Part shown: positions 11,984-18,489 of the stretch, piece by piece
How the letters are laid out: each line of letters begins with the position of its first letter
How positions within the stretch are numbered: position 1 is the first letter of the stretch
Assembly: GCF_001482385.1 (NCBI RefSeq)
Contig: NZ_CP013611.1
Location: 1,550,001-1,614,000 of the forward strand
DNA length: 64,000 nt
Reading direction: 5' to 3'
Source: Pseudoalteromonas rubra
GTDB lineage: Bacteria; Pseudomonadota; Gammaproteobacteria; Enterobacterales; Alteromonadaceae
Made by a program: the position numbers and the translations under genes
Notes under the pieces: model-generated
Told to the model about the DNA's origin: nothing
What the model saw: only the letters and a program-made list of their open reading frames with translations
Database searches by the model: none

Positions 11984-12945
11984 GTAAACCAGTGAAAATT
12001 GAGCCAGGGGTAAAGCTCCGCGACGCAGAAAAAATGGCGTTGATCCCGGTTAAAGTAATGCCGACCGAGCGCGATGAAATGCTCCGTAAACCGGACTGGC
12101 TGAAGATCCGTCTGCCTAAATCCAGCGAGCGTATCGATGGCATTAAACAGGCAATGCGTAAACATGGCCTGCACTCCGTCTGTGAAGAAGCCTCGTGCCC
12201 TAACCTGTCTGAGTGTTTTAACCATGGTACTGCCACCTTCATGATCTTGGGTGCCATCTGTACCCGTCGTTGTCCATTCTGTGACGTCGCGCATGGTCGC
12301 CCGCTGAAGCCAGATGCCGCAGAGCCGGAAAAACTGGCACTAACTATCAAAGACATGAAGTTAAAATACGTGGTAATCACCTCGGTTGACCGTGATGATT
12401 TGCGTGACGGCGGTGCACAGCACTTTGCAGACTGTATTCGCGAGATCCGCAAACACAATCCGGGCATTACCATTGAGATCCTGGTACCGGATTTCCGTGG
12501 CCGGATGGACCGCGCACTGGAGATCTTAACCGAGACGCCGCCGGATGTGTTTAACCACAACCTGGAAACCGCACCACGCCTGTACAAAATGGCCCGCCCG
12601 GGTGCTGACTACAAATGGTCACTGGAACTATTACGTCGTTTTAAAGAAGCACACCCGGAAGTCAAAACCAAGTCTGGCCTGATGGTCGGTCTGGGTGAAG
12701 AAATGCCAGAAATCGAAGAAGTACTGCGCGACCTGCGTGAGCACAACGTCGACATGCTGACCGTTGGTCAATACCTGGCACCATCTAAGCACCACCTGCC
12801 GGTCAAACGCTATGTGCCACCCGCAGAGTTCGATGCGCTGAAAGAATACGCCGAAGAAATTGGCTTCAGCCATGCCGCCTGTGGTCCGTTCGTTCGCTCC
12901 AGCTATCACGCTGATCAGCAAGCTGCGGGTAAAGAGGTAAAGTAG
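11980..12945 (+). CDS. lipA: Lipoyl synthase
   Basis: Radical SAM enzyme that inserts two sulfurs into protein-bound octanoyl chains. Both iron-sulfur sites are visible: the radical [11 protein letters not shown] (Cx3Cx2C) and the auxiliary cluster [12 protein letters not shown] (Cx4Cx5C). The C-terminal serine ligand lies in RSSYHAD. The 321 residues match the family. The start overlaps lipB; a terminator lies 20 bases downstream. Confidence 0.97.
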   Translation: MSKPVKIEPGVKLRDAEKMALIPVKVMPTERDEMLRKPDWLKIRLPKSSERIDGIKQAMRKHGLHSVCEEASCPNLSECFNHGTATFMILGAICTRRCPFCDVAHGRPLKPDAAEPEKLALTIKDMKLKYVVITSVDRDDLRDGGAQHFADCIREIRKHNPGITIEILVPDFRGRMDRALEILTETPPDVFNHNLETAPRLYKMARPGADYKWSLELLRRFKEAHPEVKTKSGLMVGLGEEMPEIEEVLRDLREHNVDMLTVGQYLAPSKHHLPVKRYVPPAEFDALKEYAEEIGFSHAACGPFVRSSYHADQQAAGKEVK

Positions 12946-12961
12946 CAACACCTCACACAGT

Positions 12962-12993
12962 AAAAAACGCGACCAGGGTGTCGCGTTTTTTTA
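12962..12993 (+). terminator. Intrinsic terminator after lipA
   Basis: CGCGAC-CAGGGT-GTCGCG stem flanked by A residues on the left and seven T residues on the right; likely works in both directions. Confidence 0.88.
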
Positions 12994-13068
12994 TGCCCGC
13001 CTCATTAAAATTTATCTCTGGCTCTTGGACCAGCTCCACACCCCATACTCGAAGATTTTAAAACAATC

Positions 13069-13236
13069 ATGACCGGTGAAACCCTGAATGAGTTTTTGCG
13101 TTTGTTTGCGCGCCCGGATAAAGCACAACGTATCAAAATAGCGTCAGCGTTTGCGGCAGTGCAAATCAAGTACACGCATAATGAACAAAGTGGTTACCCT
13201 AAAAAAGAAACCAATTCATGGCAGACAAAAGTTTAA
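13069..13236 (+). CDS. Small hypothetical protein, 55 residues
   Basis: Reads MTGETLNEFLRLF and is rich in Lys and polar residues with no recognised domain. The open frame actually continues upstream of this ATG to a stop at 13006-13008, and the upstream residues (GPAPHPILEDFKT) look protein-like. This could therefore be the 3' remnant of a longer gene whose start was lost. It overlaps the next frame by 19 bases. No clear Shine-Dalgarno is visible. The product call is left open. Confidence 0.35.
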   Translation: MTGETLNEFLRLFARPDKAQRIKIASAFAAVQIKYTHNEQSGYPKKETNSWQTKV

Positions 13237-13556
13237 CGCCTCACTACCCTTCAACCCGAAACGCACTTGCCGAAGTGCTCATCGCCACAGCCAGAGAGGC
13301 TATCCCTACGCGTATTCCTTATACACTGGCGTGGTTGACCGGACAGGGCCAGGAGACCATTGAATTATTTAGCTGGTCTGCGCAGCATCATCCAGATCAT
13401 AACGTCAGGCGCTCGTCAATTTATTACATATCAATCCTAGAAGGCGAAGAAGAGGTTACTGCTTCAATTTTGTACAGCCGTATCCATGATCTTGTATACA
13501 GTGTTCGAGAACTGGCGCTGGAGCTGCGCTTCAAAAGACTCATCGGAGAAATTTAA
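13218..13556 (+). CDS. Hypothetical helical protein, 112 residues
   Basis: No recognised family. The sequence is predicted by eye to be mainly helical (RNALAEVLIATAREAIP, SRIHDLVYSVRELALELRF), reminiscent of HEAT-like or four-helix arrangements. It starts inside the end of the preceding small frame. With no homologue recognised, both may be parts of a decayed locus between lipA and the next gene. Confidence 0.4.
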   Translation: MADKSLTPHYPSTRNALAEVLIATAREAIPTRIPYTLAWLTGQGQETIELFSWSAQHHPDHNVRRSSIYYISILEGEEEVTASILYSRIHDLVYSVRELALELRFKRLIGEI

Positions 13557-13846
13557 CTGATCAAGCCACTTGATTAATTCAGTGATTGGTCAGCACGCGT
13601 TATTAAAGCCATATTTATCACCGCCAACCATCAAAATAAAAATTATTTTATTATTTTTCAAGATCTTGAATAATGTTATGGAGTTCACATCTGTAAGCTT
13701 TCCAGCCATAGCCCAAAACATCGCTCAGCCAGCATGAAATCAACAAAAAGTCAGTGCAAAATCAGGCACTACACAACAAACGCGTTACTGTAGAGACCAC
13801 TTTATCATATTCCAACCAACTAAAATCAGAAACATAAGGACCCTCA

Positions 13847-14695
13847 ATGCACTCTGTTAATCAATTATTGCCGTTATTGCTTGCAGTATTCACAGCCAGC
13901 TACAGTAGCAACGCACACGAAGACACGCCTCTATTCAAAGGTCCTTACCTCGGTCAGCCCTCTCCGGGGCTGATGCCTAAAGCATTTGCACCTGACGTGA
14001 TTGCAACAGAAGAGCACCTTGAAAGTGAAGTCTTGTTTTTACCCAATATGACAGAACTTTCATTTACCCGCTCTGGTGGCAAGTATGGCCAGAGTACGCT
14101 GCTGACAATGCAATACACGAATGACAGCTGGCACTGGAAGACTATCCCTGCTGGTGAAGCGAGCGCCTATCAGTCTCGATATAACCCACCCGTTTCAGAG
14201 CTCAGAGAGATAGCACCGCTCAAAGATATTCCCATCATTGGCTACACCCGCTCAGCTGCCGATACCATTTACTTTTACGTATTAGATTTTGACGATGGCA
14301 GCGGGCATTTGAGCTATTCACGGCGGGTTGACGGCAAGTATGAAACGCCGATAAAAATGAGCAAAGCAGTAAACAAAGGCAAGTACATCGCCCACCCCTT
14401 TGTAGCGCCAGACGAATCATACCTTATGTGGGATGCGGAACAAGACGGCGAAGATACACCCGACATCTACATTAGCTTCCGACAGCCAGATGGCAGCTGG
14501 GGAGAAGCGATTGATATGGGCAACAAGATCAACACACCGCTCTACGAACAACGTCCCAAAGTAACGCCGGATGGCAGATATCTGTTCTTCTGGCGCGGAG
14601 ATGTTAAAACAAGAGAAGACGGCAGCCGCTCTGTTGTTGGCAGCCCCTATTGGGTGGGTGCTCAGATCATTGAACAACTCAGACCAAAGTTATAA
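13847..14695 (+). CDS. Secreted PD40/TolB-like beta-propeller protein
   Basis: The 282 residues begin with a probable signal peptide (LLPLLLAVFTASYSSNA). They then show repeated propeller-like strands, including VAPDESYLMWDAEQDG-(x)-DIYISF and TPDGRYLFFWRGD, which resemble the PD40 repeats of TolB-like proteins. A GGACCCTC ribosome binding site precedes the ATG. The C-terminus has WGEAIDMGNKINT, as in other PD40 proteins. Substrate or partner is unknown; a periplasmic binding or scaffold role is only inferred from the fold. It stands alone between two long non-coding stretches. Confidence 0.6.
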   Translation: MHSVNQLLPLLLAVFTASYSSNAHEDTPLFKGPYLGQPSPGLMPKAFAPDVIATEEHLESEVLFLPNMTELSFTRSGGKYGQSTLLTMQYTNDSWHWKTIPAGEASAYQSRYNPPVSELREIAPLKDIPIIGYTRSAADTIYFYVLDFDDGSGHLSYSRRVDGKYETPIKMSKAVNKGKYIAHPFVAPDESYLMWDAEQDGEDTPDIYISFRQPDGSWGEAIDMGNKINTPLYEQRPKVTPDGRYLFFWRGDVKTREDGSRSVVGSPYWVGAQIIEQLRPKL

Positions 14696-15168
14696 TTACT
14701 ATCTGTACCATCTATCATAAATTGAACTGGACCCATGCATCATTTTTTAACCTGTTAGTATCGCCTCCTGGCGCATATACCATGTTAACCTGAATTCGTC
14801 ACCTCGCGTATAGCGAGGTGCAAGCAGGCACGATGAACTTTATTATGATGCACCGTTCAGCCTACTCAAACCTTAATAAAAACCTAACCAACTAATAAGT
14901 ATAAATAAAATATAATTACACCTTGTTATTCGGCTGGCAAACCGATTGAGTATCTCTATGTTTATACCCGGAATCATCAAAAAACCACCGCCGTTTCTTC
15001 ATCCACCTGTGCAATTTACCTCCCATTGTAAACCCACCCCAAATTATCAGGCGTTTAACTCAAATCCCATCTTTTGGTCAAAAAACATTCTTGACATATT
15101 CACAATTCGTTAATAGTGTGGAAATGCGACTTATTATTCGCAACAACAAACAATAGAAGGAATTAGTT
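14696..15168 (+). other. Non-coding stretch upstream of the peptide array
   Basis: No convincing gene is seen on either strand in these 473 bases. It contains a perfect eight-pair hairpin at 14800-14820 (CACCTCGC-GTATA-GCGAGGTG, no T tract) and, at its right end, the promoter-like elements that precede the peptide array. The middle is AT-rich. Confidence 0.6.
15091..15119 (+). promoter_or_regulatory. Putative sigma-70 promoter of the peptide array
   Basis: A perfect -35 hexamer TTGACA at 15091-15096 is followed 17 bases later by a weak -10 TAGTGT (15114-15119); TAATAG at 15111 is a possible alternative. It lies about 50 bases before the first peptide ATG and nothing else nearby could be its target. 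Confidence 0.5.
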
Positions 15169-15270
15169 ATGAAAACGATTAAAGCCAAGCTTCTACGTGC
15201 ACTCGGCGTTCGCAGTGCTAAGCCATCAGCTTCAACGAAATATATATGGCCTTACTATAACAACATCTAA
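15169..15270 (+). CDS. RiPP-like precursor peptide, copy 1
   Basis: Thirty-three residues: leader MKTIKAKLLRALGVRS, linker AKPSAST, then KYIWPYYNNI. It has its own Shine-Dalgarno (AGAAGGAATT) eight bases upstream. The leader is basic and could form an amphipathic helix, as expected for an enzyme-recognition leader. The C-terminal Y-x-W-x-x-Y pattern offers aromatic side chains for P450 crosslinking; this copy has an extra Tyr. Too short for standard gene callers. Function as a precursor is inferred from repetition and the adjacent P450 genes. Confidence 0.85.
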   Translation: MKTIKAKLLRALGVRSAKPSASTKYIWPYYNNI

Positions 15271-15294
15271 TCAACAAGTTAGAAGGAATTAGTT

Positions 15295-15396
15295 ATGAAA
15301 ACGATTAAAGCTAAGCTACTACGTGCACTCGGCGTTCGCAGTGCAAAACCCTCCACCTCAGCGAAGTATTTCTGGCATCACTACAACAACATCTGA
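15295..15396 (+). CDS. RiPP-like precursor peptide, copy 2
   Basis: Thirty-three residues with the same leader as copy 1 and the end KYFWHHYNNI. Conserved aromatic residues Tyr25, Trp27 and Tyr30 keep their spacing, whereas the residues between Trp and the last Tyr are both His. A perfect AGAAGGAATT lies upstream. Nucleotide identity to copy 1 is high throughout the leader, so this pair is a recent duplication. Confidence 0.85.
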   Translation: MKTIKAKLLRALGVRSAKPSTSAKYFWHHYNNI

Positions 15397-15420
15397 TCAT
15401 TGAAATAGAAGGAATTGACT

Positions 15421-15522
15421 ATGAAAACACTGAAAAATAAGGTGCTTCGCGCACTGGGCGTTCGCGCAACATCCCCTTCTCAGTCCAAGCGTTACCTCTG
15501 GATTATGTACAACAATATCTGA
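15421..15522 (+). CDS. RiPP-like precursor peptide, copy 3
   Basis: Thirty-three residues: leader MKTLKNKVLRALGVRA, linker TSPSQS, then KRYLWIMYNNI. Ribosome binding site AGAAGGAATT upstream. The leader keeps K-x-K-[VL]-L-R-A-L-G-V-R in common with copies 1 and 2, and the end keeps Y-x-W-x-x-Y-N-N-I. Variable core positions are Leu, Ile and Met. Confidence 0.85.
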   Translation: MKTLKNKVLRALGVRATSPSQSKRYLWIMYNNI

Positions 15523-15563
15523 TTGATATTGCCTGACTAACCACAACTTAGAAGGAATTGATT

Positions 15564-15665
15564 ATGAAAACACTGAAAACTAAGGTGCTTCGCGCACTGG
15601 GCGTTCGCGCTACATCGGCCTCTCAGTCCAAGCGTTATTTTTGGATTATGTACAATAATATCTGA
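15564..15665 (+). CDS. RiPP-like precursor peptide, copy 4
   Basis: Thirty-three residues, differing from copy 3 at only three positions (Asn6 to Thr, Pro19 to Ala, Leu26 to Phe). It ends in KRYFWIMYNNI. Same ribosome binding site and spacing. The substitution in the core (Leu to Phe between Tyr and Trp) is the kind of change expected if the array diversifies one product. Confidence 0.85.
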   Translation: MKTLKTKVLRALGVRATSASQSKRYFWIMYNNI

Positions 15666-15707
15666 TTGATATGACCTGAATAACCGCAATCTAGAAGGAA
15701 TTTAACT

Positions 15708-15803
15708 ATGAAAGCACTTAAAACAAAAGTAATGCGCGCATTGGGCCTTCGCACCGCCACTCAGTCAAAGCGCTATCTGTGGAAGTTGTATAACAACATT
15801 TAA
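15708..15803 (+). CDS. RiPP-like precursor peptide, copy 5
   Basis: Thirty-one residues, two shorter in the linker: leader MKALKTKVMRALGLRT, then ATQSKRYLWKLYNNI. It keeps the aromatic motif and the NNI end. It is the most diverged copy and lies closest to the P450 genes, 84 bases from the first one. Shine-Dalgarno AGAAGGAATT is intact. Confidence 0.84.
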   Translation: MKALKTKVMRALGLRTATQSKRYLWKLYNNI

Positions 15804-15813
15804 TTCCGCTCTT

Positions 15814-15839
15814 CAGCCCATGACCTAACCCATGGGCTG
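15814..15839 (+). terminator. Hairpin between peptide array and P450 genes
   Basis: CAGCCCATG-(8)-CATGGGCTG is a perfect nine-pair stem followed by only three T residues. It could be a partial terminator or an RNA-processing or stability element that leaves more peptide mRNA than P450 mRNA. Role inferred from position and structure. Confidence 0.55.
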
Positions 15840-15887
15840 TTTCACCACCTCTCCCCTGAATGGCAACCCACAGAGCGAATAATAACA

Positions 15888-17090
15888 ATGATGATACCCA
15901 AAGAGCGCCCTGACATTACGGCAATGAGAGAAGATTGCAGTAAGGGAAAAGAAGATTATCAGGTTGACGACCAGAGCTATGCCTTTTTTAACCCACAAAG
16001 TGCCCGGCTGGCGAATCAGCTGAACTTTGCAGACATGACCCTGCCGGAGTCCCTGTTTGATACCCAAGACAACGGTCAGCAGGCAATGAGCTGGCAGCAT
16101 ATTCGCAGTGGCTGGCTTAAAACCCTCAAAGAGTTAGACACTCAGACTGCGCTCAGTCAGGTCAAACAGACAATGAAGGCGCATTTACTGAGTGTCGCTG
16201 GCAAGCCTGCTAACCTGGACCTGCTGATCCAGGAATGTATTGCGTTTTCTGTCCTGGATGTGATGATCTGCGATCTCACCGCACAACAGCGGGCACTGAT
16301 AACGCGCCACATGCGCGCCCAGATCCAGGTGTTATTAAAACCCGAAACGCACACTCGACTAAGACAATATCCCTTGCTCTGGTATAACCTGCGTGCGGCT
16401 CAGGTGATCCGCAAGGCGATCCATAAACGCCGCAAAAGCAAGGAGCCCAGGCTCGACCTGTTGCAAAGCATTGTCGATAACTACGCTGCATTGGGTACCG
16501 ACAGAGCACTGGACGCCATGATGACCCTGGTCACTGCGGTTTCGGGCCCGCCCGGCGCCGTCGCCAGTTGTATGGCTGCGCAGCTGCTGCAATCTCCCCA
16601 ATGGCAAGACAAGCTTCGCGCAGAACTTAACGCAGCACCCACTCAGGTGCCCGCTCTGCCCTTTAAACACACACCGCAGTTACACTGGTTTATCAAAGAA
16701 TCGCTGCGCATGTGGAGTGTGCCGATTGTATTTCGTGAGGCACGCTGTCCGTTTAGCGTGGGTAAATTGACCGTGCAGGCTGGCGATACCTTTTTTAACA
16801 GCAGCTACTTTGTGCACCGTAACGAGCAGTACTGGCCCGAGCCTCATGTGTTCGATCCGCTGCGCTGGCAACAGGCAAACGTGCAACCCAACACCTATGT
16901 GCCATTTGGCTGGAACCCCCGCGCCTGTGTTGGTGCGCAGCTGGGCACCAACCAGCTGGCCATCTTGTGTCAGCTGTTATTGTGTGATCTCAACATCACC
17001 CTCACGAGTCCATCGGCGCTCGCGTTTGAAAATATGAACATCCCCTCTGTATCCGGTTTTGAGGGCACCATTAGCGAGCAACAGGCATGA
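15888..17090 (+). CDS. Cytochrome P450, first of pair (candidate peptide cyclase)
   Basis: 400-residue soluble-type P450. The heme-thiolate loop is FGWNPRACVG with Cys347, matching FxxGxRxCxG except that the Gly is Asn. The K-helix ExxR is ESLR (Glu271, Arg274) and FDPLRW is the PERF-like segment. The I-helix where AGx(D/E)T is expected reads AVSGPPGAVAS and lacks the acid-alcohol pair. No membrane anchor. Start chosen at the first of two adjacent ATGs; Shine-Dalgarno is weak. Placed directly after five aromatic-tailed peptides, it is a candidate for oxidative aryl crosslinking of their C-termini, as done by P450s of the biarylitide, cittilin and atropopeptide pathways. Confidence 0.85.
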   Translation: MMIPKERPDITAMREDCSKGKEDYQVDDQSYAFFNPQSARLANQLNFADMTLPESLFDTQDNGQQAMSWQHIRSGWLKTLKELDTQTALSQVKQTMKAHLLSVAGKPANLDLLIQECIAFSVLDVMICDLTAQQRALITRHMRAQIQVLLKPETHTRLRQYPLLWYNLRAAQVIRKAIHKRRKSKEPRLDLLQSIVDNYAALGTDRALDAMMTLVTAVSGPPGAVASCMAAQLLQSPQWQDKLRAELNAAPTQVPALPFKHTPQLHWFIKESLRMWSVPIVFREARCPFSVGKLTVQAGDTFFNSSYFVHRNEQYWPEPHVFDPLRWQQANVQPNTYVPFGWNPRACVGAQLGTNQLAILCQLLLCDLNITLTSPSALAFENMNIPSVSGFEGTISEQQA

Positions 17091-18217
17091 GATTAGAAGA
17101 CACCGAAGAAAAATTTAACAAGCCTTTTCAGGCGCTGGACCAGGCACTGTCCAAGTGTCCCGCACACATTGAGTTTGAGCAGGATAATTACTATGTGACT
17201 GACTTTGACTCCGCGAAACAGGCGATGGGGAATCCCGACGGCAATTATGTCGAACAATCCGATTTTTTTAGCGTTAACGGCGCGATGTTTTCGACCCGGG
17301 ATGTACAAATTGCCATCGGCAAAGACGCCATCCTCAGCCTCAAACGTTACTATGAGCAGCGCCGGAGCAAGATAATTGAGCAATTCAAACATCAGATAAA
17401 CCTTGGCCAGCGCTGGCCGGATAGTGCCAATGACCTGATGTACAATGCGTTTTATGACTTTTTAGTCGATAACCAGCGCAGTCCCCAGCTACGTAAACTG
17501 CTCGATCAGGTGCTCATTTATTCTCTCTACAGTGGTCAAAAAACCCATGGGGCTGGATGGCGACGCGCCTTTATCCGCATGCGGGTGCACCGGGCACTGC
17601 GCGCAGTATTTAAAGCACGCCGCCAGCAAAGCCCGTATCAGGGCAATAACCGCGATGTGATTGACATCTTGCTGGCATCGAGTCCGGAAAACGAGTCGCC
17701 CAAAGCGCTGGCACAGATTTTTTTATCCTTCTTTTTTGCCATTAACAGTTCCATGGCGTTTACCCTGGCCTGGTCTTTGTATTTTTGTGCCAAAGAAGGC
17801 GGCGTTTTGCACCCCGCCCCCTGGATTGTCAAAGAAGCTTTGAGGCTCTGGCCCGTCGCCTGGAACCTGCCCCGCACACCCAGCAAAGCCCATACCCTGG
17901 GGGAACTGAACATCAAGCAGACGGACACAGTTACTGTCTGCCCATACGTGCTGCACCGCCACCCGGACAACTGGCCGCAACCCGAGCGCTTTTATCCGCC
18001 ACGCTGGGAAAATGCCTCTGCTGACGCGCCCTATATGCCGTTTGGCTGGGGCACCCATAAATGCATTGCCTCTGCCTTTGCACTGACCTTTACCGCAGAT
18101 CTGATTGGCGCGATACAAGGCCAGCAACTGACATTTGAGCAGCTGTCGGACGAACTGCATCCGGAGCCTGCCATCGCGCCGCCCGCCTTTAAAGTCACAG
18201 CACACAACCCAGCCTGA
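17087..18217 (+). CDS. Cytochrome P450, second of pair (candidate peptide cyclase)
   Basis: 376-residue P450 whose ATG overlaps the stop of the first P450 by four bases, so the two are translationally coupled. Heme loop is FGWGTHKCIA with Cys326; the usual Arg is His and the last Gly is Ala. ExxR is EALR (Glu250, Arg253), and the spacing from ExxR to the Cys is the same as in the first P450, pointing to common ancestry. The I-helix (FFAINSSMAFT) again lacks the usual acid-Thr pair. Two P450s with two possible aromatic pairs in Y-x-W-x-x-Y suggests one crosslink each, which is inference. A redox partner is not encoded nearby. Confidence 0.84.
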   Translation: MRLEDTEEKFNKPFQALDQALSKCPAHIEFEQDNYYVTDFDSAKQAMGNPDGNYVEQSDFFSVNGAMFSTRDVQIAIGKDAILSLKRYYEQRRSKIIEQFKHQINLGQRWPDSANDLMYNAFYDFLVDNQRSPQLRKLLDQVLIYSLYSGQKTHGAGWRRAFIRMRVHRALRAVFKARRQQSPYQGNNRDVIDILLASSPENESPKALAQIFLSFFFAINSSMAFTLAWSLYFCAKEGGVLHPAPWIVKEALRLWPVAWNLPRTPSKAHTLGELNIKQTDTVTVCPYVLHRHPDNWPQPERFYPPRWENASADAPYMPFGWGTHKCIASAFALTFTADLIGAIQGQQLTFEQLSDELHPEPAIAPPAFKVTAHNPA

Positions 18218-18232
18218 TCCTGTTATGTAAAA

Positions 18233-18247
18233 GCCCGCTCTGCGGGC
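18233..18247 (+). terminator. GC-rich hairpin after the P450 pair
   Basis: GCCCGC-TCT-GCGGGC with A residues before it but no T tract after it. It is a weak terminator candidate marking the end of the peptide-P450 unit. Confidence 0.5.
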
Positions 18248-18489
18248 CTGTCCGAGGACCCTACTCCCTCGCGTAACCGCTTGTAATAGTTATTACACGA
18301 CTTTGCGTCTAGAGTTTATGCAGATACCGACCGGTGCAACACGGCTATACTCTCAGCCGGCAGGCGTGGATCGTAAGGCCCGGTCGGGACAGGTAAACGG
18401 CGTATCTGTGGCTCACGCGTCAACTGGCAAGTGAGTTTGTGCGCCATTGCAGTTACCTGACAAGGAAACATAGATAAGCGGAAACCGTT

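Larger units (their letters stand above)
15156..15803 (+). repeat. Five-copy tandem array of precursor-peptide cassettes
   Basis: Each cassette is a ribosome binding site (AGAAGGAATT), a spacer, and a 31-33 codon gene; cassette period is 126, 126, 143 and 144 bases. Copies 1 and 2 are nearly identical to each other, as are copies 3 and 4, while copy 5 is the most divergent. This suggests stepwise duplication. Differences are concentrated in the last third of each peptide, and both the start (MKT/MKA) and end (YNNI) are constant. Confidence 0.9.

Noticed and set aside
14800..14820. Perfect hairpin considered as terminator of the PD40 gene
   Set aside because: It lies over 100 bases after the stop and has no T tract; kept only as a structural note.
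15156..15803. Tandem units first looked like a CRISPR-like or minisatellite array
   Set aside because: Units are 126-144 bases, keep reading frames with ribosome sites, and vary in a coding pattern; repeats and spacers of CRISPR type are absent.
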